Shown here piece after piece: positions 34,004 through 44,460 of a stretch of 64,000 nucleotides of DNA. The number at the start of each line of letters is the position of its first letter. The first letter of the stretch is position 1. Origin of the DNA: Megamerina dolium (taxonomy: Eukaryota; Arthropoda; Insecta; Diptera; Megamerinidae). The stretch is taken from NCBI GenBank assembly GCA_963854835.1, contig OY978525.1, forward strand, positions 5,165,501 to 5,229,500, in the 5' to 3' direction. The notes beneath the pieces were generated by a model, which was not told the origin of the DNA, made no database searches, and saw nothing but the letters and a program-made list of their open reading frames with translations. A program made the translations under genes and the position numbers.

Positions 34004-35849
34004 TCATTTGTCTTTTATTTGATATATTGTATCTTACATACAAAATTATTATTTTAATCTTCTAAAAGATGTCGCTATATTTTGTTAAAAAATAATTGTA
34101 TGAAAAATGGGCATAATACGCCAAAGATCTTATATAGTACTCATACAAAATAATTTTTGAATCACTAAATTTTGCTCAAATATATCAAATAATTGAATTA
34201 TATACATTACTCGAATGTAAAGGTTTTTTCAAAAAAAAAAAGAAAAAAAAGATGTGATCTTCCCACTTTTTTTAAATAGGTACCTCCTACATAGGCTCTA
34301 CAGACTTACAATATAAAGAATTCAGCTTGGGTCAACTAAAATTTCTTTTCGTTAATTTCTCTCATATGCTTCGACAAATATATGTTCGTTATTTATTCAA
34401 CAGCCATTGGCTATATTTGCCCTCACATCTCAAAATTATTATTTATATTTCGATTTTCAGTCATTATTTCATATCATTGCCATTTGGCCATTGCCATATT
34501 GTTGTCCCATTGCAATAATAACCTAAACAACAACAACAACAATGATAATAATAAGGACACTCCCATTTAAACAATCATTTAATTTTAGTTCATTTTTATT
34601 TTATTTTTACTTATTTTTTTTTTTCTTTTCTTTTTAAACTTCCAATATTATTGGTGGTTTTGCTATATTAAAAAAATTTTTTTTTTTTCATATATATAAC
34701 TATATACTTGTACAATACATAAATATTGTATAATTAAACATTCACAAATGAGCACTTTATCTCTTTTACTCTACCATACAAATACTTATACACACACACT
34801 TATACATCCATACATATGTAAAATTGTTGTACACTCGTTTCTTCATACAGCCATCCCATCATCAATGGTAATGCTGCTGAACTCAACTCATTCAATAGCT
34901 ATACAAACATATTTATTAGGCTGACCCTTAACCCAACAATTTTTTATATTGCTCAAGCATAGCACAGTGATAGAAATTTTTTTAAAGCATCAAACGTTAA
35001 TTTTAAACATTCATGCAAAATATTCAATGCTGCTAACAAATTGAGTGCACCTTTTCAAAGGACCGAGGACTAAGCGACTCCAGTTAGGAGCTTGTAGCTC
35101 GAGTTTATCAAGAAATGGGATCTGGACAACTGCTCACGAACTCAGATGTTCGATTTGCAATTAAAAAAGCGGTTATCAATTCACTTTTGTCATTTTAACA
35201 ATCAATAATTCAATGATTCATTCAATTCATCTCAATGATTTTCTGATTTTTTATTAAAGTTTCTGAAAAGAAGAAATATACACCTCTTAAAAGGTGTATC
35301 TGATTTTGTTGGATAAATTAAAATATTTCAAGTTTTTGACAGGTCTTGAATTGGCTATTTTTTAATTTGTTCTATTTTAACAACAAATTTCTCAGTAATT
35401 TTTTTTTTTTACAAATTATAATGATAAAAGAAAGTAATCTTCGTTATACTGTGATATTCATATTGAGACAGTCCGTTTTAGACTCAAAACTGACAGTTTT
35501 TTCAAATTTTTGTTGAAGCTTTATTATATGAAAAAAAAGTGATTGCTTTAAGTGCTTTTTTAGAGGTGTCGGTGTTAATTAACTTCAGTGCGTTTAATCT
35601 TAATTTATTCCTTAGAAGTATTGGATTGGCGATGGCTATCGAGATATAAGTATTTAAAGATAATTATATTGTTGTTATTGTTGTTAAAAAATTATACATT
35701 TTGTAAATTTTGCTATTTCGAATGAAATTAGAAGAAATGACAAGTTTTTTGAAGGAACGTTTTTTTTTTTTAAATCAGTAGTACAAATCAGATTTTCAAA
35801 AAATTGCATGTTGGAGAATTAAAATAGGCGCATTTTAAAACATTTTGAA

Positions 35850-36440
35850 ATCTTTTATTAAATAAAAAAATCCTGGAACATGCTGGTTTTAATTACAAAT
35901 GACTCTTATGAAAGAAATTTAGAAAAATCGAACTTTTTCCACATAAAAATTTTCGAATATTTAAGTATGGAATTTTTTTGAGTGACTCAGTGATGATTTA
36001 AAGCAAAATTAGGGCTGTGGTGAGTAGGTAATTAAAAAAAAAAAAAAATCCCAGCAGCATAAGATTGGTGAATTTTAATTTGGTAGTTTGAGACCATTTA
36101 AGCATGGACTTTTGTCACTGACGCTGTGATGATTTAAAAAAAAAAACTAGGGCTGAGGACAAAAGTTAATTTAAAGAAATCCCAGCAGCATGCTGGGTTT
36201 AATTACAAACGACTCTCACAGAAGAAATTTTGATAAATCGCTCTTTTATTCACATAAAAAATTTAAATGACAAAAAAAGACATCTTGAATGATGTCGATC
36301 TTGAGCATGAGATGAGTGAACTTTAATGCGATAGCTTGAGACCATTTAAGCATAGAATTTTCTAAGTGACTGTGTGATGATTTAAAATAAAATTAGGGCT
36401 GATGTAAGTGATAGTTTTAAGAAATGAGCTGCCACATAGA
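35850..36440 (+). repeat. Degenerate tandem array (family C, ~140-250 bp units)
   Basis: GTGATGATTTAAANNAAAAT followed by TAGGGCTG occurs at about 35990, 36128 and 36375. AATCCCAGCAGCAT occurs at about 36046 and 36178. GCTGGGTTTAATTACAAACG type strings occur at 35882 and 36193. GAGACCATTTAAGCATGGA occurs at about 36091 and 36337. Spacings are uneven, so the array has had internal deletions. No coding sequence is seen. Confidence 0.78.
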
Positions 36441-38107
36441 GTTAAGGACTACTCTAATAACTATACATAATTGCTGGTAGGTATACGTAAAGCGACAAAA
36501 AATAAAATAAAATGAAATAAAATAACAACAACAAAAAGCAGCAATAGCAAATGAAGAGTATTTAGCATAAAATGTAAATTTCATTTGTGATTTGGTTGGT
36601 TTATTGTGGTTGTCGTTGTTGTTTTGTTGTTGTTGATGTTGTCGTAGTTCTTGTTGTTATTATTATTGTTTTGCTTCATTTTATTTTGCATTATCATTAT
36701 TATTATTATTATTACATACAGACGACATAAAAAAACCATAGTTGTTGCTGCTATGACTATTGTTGTTGCTGTTGTTGTTGGTTTTATTAATTCAATTCCA
36801 TGGCTCTGGTGTTTTTTTTTTTCTTTTTCTCTTTCTTCATTTCATTTCGTTTTAATTTTTTATTTTAATTTGTTTTGTATATCCAACGTCTATGCATTTT
36901 GCTCCATCTCGGTCTTTTCCATTCATTGTGCTACGAGTCTTTTTCTTTCGTTTACGTTCATTGACGTAGTGTATGTATCGTAGTGTATCGCGCGAGCACA
37001 CAGCTTCATACAACATTTGCAATTATCATCAAGCATAAACAAAACAACAACAATATTAATAACGATGAATTAAAACAACAGCTGAAGAGAGTTTCTATGT
37101 ACGTATAAATGAGCGAGTATACCTGCCGTCATGCTGTTGTTGTTGTTGTTGTTGTTGTGCTGCTGTACTTACTACACAACACTACACTATTTACTATATA
37201 GTGGAGCAGTCGTCACAGCCGTTGGCGGCAACGGTGGCAACGGTTCTGAGCTCACTCCTCTCGGTCATTGCAATGATGAAGACCTTCGAAAACGTTTTGT
37301 GGTTGGTTAAAAGTGTTTTTTCGCCATTAGCGAATCGCAATTGAACAACAACAACAACAACAACAACAACAACCACATATTATATGTAGTAATATTAGTA
37401 ACAAATATACATAATAGCAACAACATATGTTGTGATTGCTTCGAAAGAACGAAACGAAGAAATAAGACAACAACCACAACAACAAAAAGTAGGAGGTAGA
37501 CGAATTAAAACAGATAAATAGTCAAAAAAAGAAAAAAAAAAAACACCCAATAAAGAAAAGAAAACTTGACAAAAATAAAAAAATAATAATAAATTAAAAC
37601 AAATTAAAAATAATAAAATATATTACGATTAATTTGATTTTATTGTACAATTGATTGCAATACATACAATTATGTACGTGGAAACGACTGCTTGAGTCTG
37701 TTATTAATCGATTACTCTATGTAGAGCTTTAAAGTAGAGGATGATGGTGGGTAAAGGTTATATTGTTTTTAAGTTTTTATATAGCAAAAATGTTGAAATC
37801 CATAAAAAAGTATATTCCAAATTTATTTTCTATTTTTCAAATTACAATAACACGTAACAAATAATGACACTGTGTCGGGCTGAAAACTGCTTGGCAACAC
37901 TCTTCGTGATGGAGGCTGCTTTTGCTTCTAAAACAAAGTTAGCGATATTTTTTATGACTTACAAAATAAACTCTCTCCATTATGCGTTATGTTTAGATTA
38001 TTGTGGCTGATCTCTCTTTCGTAATCATTCTCTGTCTCTCTGAGAGAACACACTTACGCCAGAAAGAGTCGTTGTAATACTACGGATTTTAGTACTATTG
38101 AGCGATT
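36441..38107. other. AT-rich DNA with a moderately GC-rich patch at 36890-37330
   Basis: No gene is assigned. TTG/CAA tracts flank a patch at about 37200-37340 that is richer in GC and open on both strands (36 or more codons), but no start, splice signal or domain is convincing. GTATCGCGCGAGCACACAGC near 36977 is the most GC-rich string. AACAAAAAGAAAAAAAAAAAA-type A-rich sequence lies at 37520-37620. Confidence 0.45.
37344..37372. repeat. (AAC)n trinucleotide repeat
   Basis: An uninterrupted AACAACAAC run. A matching TTG run lies at 37136-37160, 185 bp to the left in the opposite sense. Confidence 0.95.
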
Positions 38108-38335
38108 TAAATTTGGACAGTTTGAGAAGAGACCTACTTATATTAGCCGATTCCAAATGGCAGAACCCCTGTAACTTCACTTTTTCTGATCTTCGTCCTA
38201 AAGTTCTTTAAGAAGCCTTTTTTATTTCTTAAAAAATTGTGACTATCAAAAGAATTATCAATTGCTTGCTCTGTGGTGGTCACTGTTCAATTGAAAAATC
38301 TTTTCGATATCAAAGTTGCATAAGCCGAGGATTTT
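38108..38335 (-). mobile_element. tRNA-derived SINE, old copy lacking both ends (copy 6)
   Basis: On the + strand it reads TTTGGACAGTTTGAGAAGAG, ACCTACTTATATTAGCCGAT, ATTATCAATTGCTTGCTCTG and TTTTCGATATCAAAGTTGCA, ending at TAAGCCGAGG where the B box would begin. It is more diverged than the other copies, and the tRNA head and the 3' tail are missing. Confidence 0.72.
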
Positions 38336-38537
38336 TGTATAACTTTGATGAAGAAAATCATAGCAAATTATGAATGTATGATGGGTAAATTTAGTATTAT
38401 ATGACGAAAAAAATATGAGAAGTCATATAGCAGGAAAGGAGGCTGCCAATAATTCGTAGAATTAGTAGAATTCTCAGGAAACTATGGTTCTGAAATATAT
38501 TATGACAAATAATTATTGTTACTATACAAAAATAATA

Positions 38538-38699
38538 GGGGACTTCACACCAAGCTCGTTACTTTGTTGGTCCAGTATTTGGTAGTTTGTTTTTTGTGTA
38601 ATTTTGTTTTTGTAAAATTACCGAATTTTCGAAAATACACATAAAAAACTACCAAGTAAGATGCTAACGGAATGCCGAACTTGGTGTGACGTCACCTAA
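38538..38699. mobile_element. Short MITE-like hairpin element (~160 bp)
   Basis: GGGGACTTCACACCAAGCTC at 38538 is matched inversely by ACTTGGTGTGACGTCACC (ending about 38697). The inverted match continues inwards with TTGGTAGTTTGTTTTTTGTG against ACATAAAAAACTACCAA. Most of the element can fold on itself. A TA on each side suggests a TA target duplication. There is no coding capacity. Confidence 0.72.
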
Positions 38700-39521
38700 T
38701 GAAAAAAAAATTGTTTTCTATGGAGGAAAAATTTAATTATCGAGATGCTGGAGTTTAAAATTTGTTTTCTTCCGGAAATATGCTTAGAATTGTCGCTAGT
38801 TTACGTTTTTTTTTTGTCTACGATTTTTAAAGTATTCTTTGGTTCTTTGGTCCAAATGGAAATATAAACTATATAAGGCCTCTATTCGCTCTACGAACCA
38901 CACCAAATTATTTTGATTTTTGTCAAACAATAGGCAGATTTATATCAGATGGCCGACTTTATGGTGTGGCGAATTTTTTTTTTTTCAGACAGCTCCACAG
39001 AGATATCGCTAATAAAAGAGCATGAGACCCAAGAACTATGGAATTAGAAGATTGTGCTCATTAGAGAGGTTTTTGTGAGGGCTGTGACATAGCACTTGTT
39101 ACACTGTGACGCAACACTGTGAGAGAAATGACAAAATGGCGAATAAATTAAAAAGTAAAATGTAAAAAGAGAGGAATAATAAATTAATGAAACAACCATT
39201 TCACCAGTGTGACGTCATATGAGATGGGAGCAACCTTAGTATTTTGTCATACATGCATGAAACCTATTTTTGTAATTCATATTGATTTCATGGCTCATAT
39301 TCATGCCTCTTTCTTCTAAGAAATCCCAAAAAGTCTATTCAAATTTTCATAAATAGAATTTACGTGTACAAACTACAATAGAGCACACGATGAAGCTGTA
39401 ACCGAATCTGAAAAAAATAAAAGCAAAGCATAACAAGTTATGACAAAGAACCAATTGGTTGGCAACTCTTTCACAGCAATCAATTGCAAGATTTCAGTAA
39501 CTACTAGAGCTAATATATATA
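38700..39521. other. AT-rich non-coding DNA
   Basis: No gene is recognised. ACACTGTGACGCAACACTGT near 39099-39120 resembles the end of the 13.6 kb element, and an inverse-like CACCAGTGTGACGTCAT lies near 39205, but the two do not form a clean inverted pair. Confidence 0.45.
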
Positions 39522-40371
39522 CAGGGTGATTTTTTTTTTGTGGAACTCTATATTTTTTTCGAATAAAATTACTGCCCGATGTCAGAATGACAAGTGACAG
39601 TACACGTTAGAAATGTGTACGGTTGAAATTGTGTACTTTTTTTTTTTTAATTCTTAAAGTCATGTGATCATGACAGATGAATCTCATTTTACGCTGTGTG
39701 GAAGTGTTAATACGCAAAATGTTCGTTATTGGGGCACTGAAAAACCTCAATTGATCCATGAAGTCGGACCGATAGCTTCGTTGGCCCGTATTTCTTCGAG
39801 GATGATAATGATGTGTCAGTAACGGTCAACAGAGAGCGATATTGGACAATGATTTGAGGTTTTTTGGCATCTGAACTGGATGAAAATGGCATTGATGATT
39901 AATGATTTTAATAGTACGGCGCAACATGCTATACTGCTGGCCGAACAATACATTTATTGAAGGCAATGTTCCCTGGTCGATTGATATCGAAACAAAGTGA
40001 ACTTGACTGGCTACCATGCTCACCTAATTTGACTCCGCCTGACATTTTCTTGTGGGTATACACTAAAAAGCAAAGTTTATTCCAACAAACTAGAATCTCT
40101 CAAACAACTTAGGCCGACATACGCAACGAAATTATCGGCGTTGAACTAGAAACACTCAAAAGAGTGAAACAGAAAACGCCGAAAAAAGAGCCGATCTTTG
40201 CGTGGCTACAAATGGATGGACATTTATTAGATATAATTTTCAAAAAATGATCAAAGAAATTATAAAGTTCCAAATTTGAATAAAATAAACAATAAGAAAA
40301 AATTATTGTCTATTTTTTTTAAATTTTATTCGAAAAAAAAACATAGGGTGACACAAAAAAAAATCACCCTG
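39522..40371 (+). mobile_element. Mariner-like element with ~50 bp inverted repeats, internally deleted (850 bp)
   Basis: CAGGGTGATTTTTTTTTTGT at 39522 and its inverse ending at 40371 (AAAAATCACCCTG) are flanked by TA on both sides. The inverted match extends to CGAATAAAATT about 50 bp in. The + strand from about 39671 gives ITDESHFTLCGSVNTQNVRY (first catalytic Asp region). After frameshifts come LLAEQYI-like and LISKQSELDWLPCSPNLTPP followed by DIFLW (third Asp region), then a C-terminal tail. The N-terminal DNA-binding domain and the second Asp region are missing or destroyed. This is another mariner-like lineage, with TDESHF in place of TGDEKW. Confidence 0.85.
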
Positions 40372-40788
40372 TATATTCTATGCATTCTTTTTAAGCCTTA
40401 AGAATTTTTGTGTTATCATATTGGAATTATATCTGAAATGCAAATCAAAACTGATGTTATTCTCTGATACAAAAGGTAATAATATTTGAGGAAATTTCCC
40501 AAAAAACAATTAAAATACTTACAAAGGCTTCCTTAGATCAGCTTTTTTTAATATGTAGTTATAATCTTACATTATCCTATTGTATGCTTGCTTACGTGTA
40601 GTACAATAAATATATTTTCAATTTTTGTAACATTTCATCTCTGCCAAACTAAGTACTCATACTTATCATTATCAAATTCAATATCTGTCTCTGTTGCTCT
40701 GTCATACTATGTCATTCTGTTACCGCTTATGATAACTATCCAAGAACTTTCTTATTTAAGAACTTTCAAATAGCTTTATATTTACATA
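40372..40788. other. AT-rich spacer between two transposon relics
   Basis: No gene is recognised. One short open frame (40588-40773) has no domain. Confidence 0.5.
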
Positions 40789-41232
40789 CATTCTGTCAAA
40801 TAAGTACCCGGAAATCGGAAATTCTCATTTTTAATTTTCCCTCTAAGAATATTTCAAATAGATAAATGGATATTTTACTATGGATAAAAATATCGAACAA
40901 AGAGTTTGTGTAAAATTTTGTGTTTCAAATGAAATTTCTTGTGCCAATTCTTGTTGGAAATGTTGAAAACAACATTTGGTGATTCAACCATGTCGAAAAC
41001 TCAAGTTTACGATTGGTATAAATCGTTCAAAGAGGGGCGAGAAGAAATCGCAACGCACACAAAAGGTTGACTTGTTCCTAATGACGCCGTAACCAAACTA
41101 AATGACACATAGCAATAAAAATTCACAGAATAGTCGCTGACAGTTGTGCCAACCTGGGAAAAAAATTTTTTTGAAATATCCTCTGAGGGAAAATTAAAAA
41201 TGAGAATTTCCGGGTACTTATTTGACAGAATG
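40789..41232 (+). mobile_element. MITE-like mariner derivative, copy 2 (related to the 26.5 kb copy, rearranged)
   Basis: Ends CATTCTGTCAAATAAGTACC (40789) and the inverse GGTACTTATTTGACAGAATG-type end (41232) are flanked by TA. From ATG at 40880 the start MDKNIEQRVCVKFCVSNEIS is the same as in copy 1, continuing through TMSKTQVYDWYKSFKEGREE in a shifted frame (about 40990-41047). The ~110 bp subterminal segment that precedes the ATG in copy 1 is missing there. It appears instead inverted at the right side (AATCGCAACGCACACAAAAG at 41047 to CCAACCTGGG at about 41158). The open frame on the minus strand (41007-41237) reads this inverted segment and is not a gene. Confidence 0.87.
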
Positions 41233-41386
41233 TACATCTGCCCATGTAGATAGTATTATCATATGTATTGCCTAAGATTCCAAAGAGGTGCGGCCTCATT
41301 GTGGTTCATTACATATGGACATGATGTGTTATTCCTAGCAGCATGGATTAGGCAGCAACATAGCAACAGCAACAGAACAATGTATG

Positions 41387-41387
41387 T

Positions 41388-41430
<43 letters not shown>
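41387..41430. repeat. (AAC)n trinucleotide repeat
   Basis: An uninterrupted AACAAC run of about 44 bp, the longest trinucleotide repeat in the window. Confidence 0.96.
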
Positions 41431-41534
41431 CCAATTCTAATACAAATGCTGAGAACATTTGTTGACGATGAGATGACAATGAGGCAAGTCCAATTGCTGA
41501 CTAAGAAGGATGATTTGCTGACTAAAGCTGACAT

Positions 41535-41537
<3 letters not shown>

Positions 41538-41565
<28 letters not shown>

Positions 41566-41567
41566 AC
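41538..41567. repeat. (GCT)n trinucleotide repeat
   Basis: A GCTGCTGCT run of about 30 bp. It codes for poly-Ala in the longest frame here, with no other sign of a gene. Confidence 0.95.
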
Positions 41568-43079
41568 TATTACTATTTCTGCTGCCGCATGCAGATTACA
41601 TGTCAAAAGTTTTAAGTCTTCTCATCACTTAATTGCATTTGTAGATGTCATTCTATATAGTTGTATGTGCCTGTATGTTTTGTGACCACATACATATATG
41701 ATGCATATATGCATCATTCATGCTTGTATGTTATAGAGATGTATGTGTGTGTGTGTCTTTTTTGTTTTAATATTATTTTTAATTAGAAAATTTTCAACAA
41801 AAATATTCTATTCGTATTGTTGTTGTTGTTGTTTTATGTCGATTATATGCATATGTTCGAGTACATACGAGTATATACACTATACACAATATAAATATGA
41901 TTATACATGAAATATGCATTTATTTATAATTTTCATTTGTTTTTAGAATCTCCTATTTTTTTTTTTTTGTTGATTTTATATATTTACATACAAGTATTTA
42001 TATAGATAGTTGTGATATAAATTTATTTTTAATTAAAAATAATAAATTAATCTATGCACATAGTTATTCCCTTTTCTCTGTACACTCACTTATTATCTGT
42101 TTTTATTTACAGATACACACCTAATGTGATATAACCTTCTAATGAGTGTATATGAGTATAAATTGGACTATAAAAATATCGATAATTTTATATGAAAAAC
42201 ATTTTGAATTAATCGAAAAATTTGCATCTTGAATATTAAGTTAAAAAAATTATATACATAAATCACATCATATTTGAGCTAATGTTTAAGAAGTGAGCTT
42301 ATACTATGTCTCATCAAGATTTTTTATCGCCTTAAATTGCTGAGATAAAACAATACTAGATATGAAGGACCGACATATATTAGTCAACTCTGAATAGCAA
42401 AACTTCTGTGACATAACTTTTACTGAGCCTTTACACAAAGCATTTGGCACAGTACCATACGGAAGACTGATGTAGGTCTTTCTCAAAAAAATTTATATTA
42501 AAATTGTTGAGCCATCTAATTGAACCGCCAATGTATTGAACTTCAATAAAATTCAGCTCTTTTCACAATTTTATATATATATGGAATATCACATGAAATT
42601 TTTGTCTCTGACGATCTCTGCAGAAATTTACTGCAGAACAACGGAAATTTTTGACGATCCGTACTTCAATTTACTACAGAAATATTCAAAAAATGTTGGA
42701 ACATCGATCTTAGTGCTGATTTTTTAGGAATTAATTTACAAAATGTTTAAAATGATGCAAGAACAGGGGTTATAAAGGGTTAAAATATGATATGGAAAAA
42801 TGTCTCCTAAAATTTTATTATAGACGCCCAAACACACTTGTGCTCAGATGTAGATTTGCACTGTTCTAAAGACCTAAAAGTTTAACTCTCCAAGTGACTT
42901 TCGATGTATTTCTAATTAATATTTTTATTTAAGTCGACGCAAAAGTGATTAATGCTTTAAAAAATCTCTCTTTGTGTCCCGCGAAAAACAACAAAAAAAA
43001 AAAAAAAATTGTAATATTGGTGTTCGAAAAAGTTCGGTCAAAAATTTGATCAAAAATGAAAACAACCTTTTTTTTTTCT

Positions 43080-44460
43080 TTTATTTGAAACGAGCTCTAT
43101 TAAACCAAATATGTGCCGTTTTGATCAACAAACTTTTGCCATCTTTGGTTCAACGCCATTATTCTATCTGTGTAGAACTTCTGGGTTTTCTGAGCGAAAA
43201 GCTGATCCAAGTGCGTTTTGCAGGCCTCTAAAAAAAAAAAAAATAAATATACTTAAAGCCCCGAAGGGCTCTTTGACCGAGCTTCTCTTCCATTTCTGTT
43301 ATGCGTGTTAAATTTTGGACACTATTAGAAGGAATCTACTTATTTTAGCCGGTTTCGAATGGAAGAACTCTTGCGACATTACTTTTTCTAAGCTTTGTCA
43401 CAGGGTTCTATTAGAAGCTTTTTTTTTTTTTTTTTGTTGAATTGCCAATTGCTTGCCGACAGCTGGGTACTGTTCAAAAGAAAAATATTTTCGATATTAA
43501 ATTTGTTATACTTCAGCCGGGGATTGAACCCACGACCCACAGATCAGAAGGGCAACATACTAACCACTGAGCTGCAGGACCCACTTTGCAGGCCTCTACC
43601 AAATTTAAATTTACACCATTAAAAGCGTTCTGCAGAGATCGAAACAAATGATAAACTAAAGGTGCAAGGTCTCGAGTATATGGTGAATGCTTTCCAGCCA
43701 AGCTCTGTCAGTTTCTGCCGTGTCATCAAAGATGTGTGTGGTCTGGCGTTGTCATGATGGAACACAACAACTTTTGTATTGATCAATTCTGGGCGTTTTA
43801 ATTGAATTGCTTGCTTCAATCTAGTTAATTATTAACAATAGAGATCAGAATGAATCGTTTGACCAGGTTGTAGAAGCTTGTAGAATGAACAATTCCCTTC
43901 CAATCCCACCAGACACACAGCATTACCTTTATTGGTGTCAATCGGGGCTTTGCCACCCTTTACGAAGCTTCACCACGCTTCGGCCATGATCTTTTTCACA
44001 CATTATTGTCGTACGTGATTCACTTTTCATTGCCCGTAATCATCCGTTTCAGATGTGGTTCTGTGGTTCAGTTTTGGTCCGTTTTAGCAGTGAATCGCCA
44101 ATGCAAATTCGGTCCATTGAAATTTTCACTGTTAATTCATGTGGCACTCAAACATTGAACTTCTTTGTCCATGCAGCTTTCTTCAAATGAATGATAACTC
44201 TTTGGTAATGATTGCCTAGTCCCCTAGCAACGTCCACGCTGCTTATGTACCGGTCTTGCTCAATTTTTTCCATGATTTCATCGGCTTTTTCAGTGATTGG
44301 TCGACCAGATCAAGGTGCATCTTAAAGATCGAAATTATCAGATCAAAAATTGCTATTTTTCTAGTTACAGCATCATCTCCGTAAATTTCACAGAATAATG
44401 CAATTTTAATAATGTCTTCAAACAAAATGAAGCTTAAAATCTCACCTTTCAAACAAGCTA
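43080..44460 (-). pseudogene. Mariner transposase relic split by a SINE
   Basis: The minus strand from about 44450 gives, in broken frames, an N-terminal domain (EIYGDDAVTRKIAIFDL), VWVPHELT-like and DRIC-like pieces, and ITGNEK followed by a stop and ITYDN (about 44045-44010). Later pieces are CVWWDWKGIVHS-like (about 43915-43880), VVVFHHDNARPHTSLMTRQK (about 43775-43715) and DLAPLVYHLFRSLQNAF (about 43670-43620). The C-terminal end continues after the SINE (43231-43584) down to about 43083 (ALNQRWQKFVDQNGTYL-like). The first catalytic Asp is Asn and the third (APSDY in relatives) is Val, so the triad is lost. No matching terminal repeats were found. It is a different lineage from the 30.8 kb element. 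Confidence 0.86.
43231..43584 (-). mobile_element. tRNA-derived SINE inserted in a mariner, with 14 bp target duplication (copy 7, T-rich tail type)
   Basis: TTTGCAGGCCTCTA occurs at 43217-43230 and again at 43585-43598, exactly flanking the element, so this is a clear retroposition event. On the minus strand the head starts at 43584 with an A box TAGTTCAGTGG-like region and a B box GGGTTCAATCC (about 43518-43528). The body is collinear with the 13.1 kb copy. The 3' hairpin (AGCCCTTCGGGGCTTTAAGT) is followed by an ATATTTATTTTTTTTTTTT tail abutting the duplication. The open frame at 43395-43622 on the other strand reads across the SINE. Confidence 0.95.

Larger units (their letters stand above)
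33244..35849. other. AT-rich DNA with weak satellite-like pieces and a 61 bp duplication
   Basis: No gene is recognised. Degenerate family A-like strings occur at 33656 (CCCATACAAAG), 33811 (CTCATATAAAATC), 34037 (TTACATACAAAATT) and 34141 (CTCATACAAAAT). CAACAACAACAA lies near 34528-34542. T- and A-tracts lie near 34219-34252, 34605-34625 and 34670-34690. Several short hydrophobic open frames are low complexity. Confidence 0.5.
41233..42969. other. AT-rich non-coding DNA with CAA and GCT tracts
   Basis: No gene is recognised. The 140-codon open frame at 41263-41685 (and a 115-codon one opposite) depends on the (AAC)n and (GCT)n tracts and has no domain. TTG and T tracts lie near 41817-41834 and 41957-41970. 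A possible very decayed SINE fragment is at about 42350-42480 (GACCGACATATATTAGTCAA, AACTTCTGTGACATAACTTT, inverted sense). Confidence 0.5.

Noticed and set aside
36651..36983. 110-codon open frame with hydrophobic stretches as a membrane protein
   Set aside because: Hydrophobicity comes from T-rich and TTA/TTG-rich low-complexity DNA, and no start or splice evidence is seen.
38101..38335. Host exon on the + strand
   Set aside because: Alignment by eye to the SINE bodies at 13.1 and 43.2 kb accounts for the whole segment.
39095..39225. Second copy of the CACTGTGAGGCAAA MITE
   Set aside because: The two candidate ends (ACACTGTGACGCAAC and CAGTGTGACGTCAT) do not form an inverted pair and no target duplication is visible.
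41263..41685. 140-codon open frame, among the longest outside transposases
   Set aside because: It depends on (AAC)n and (GCT)n tracts (poly-Thr and poly-Ala), an equally long frame exists on the other strand, and there is no domain.
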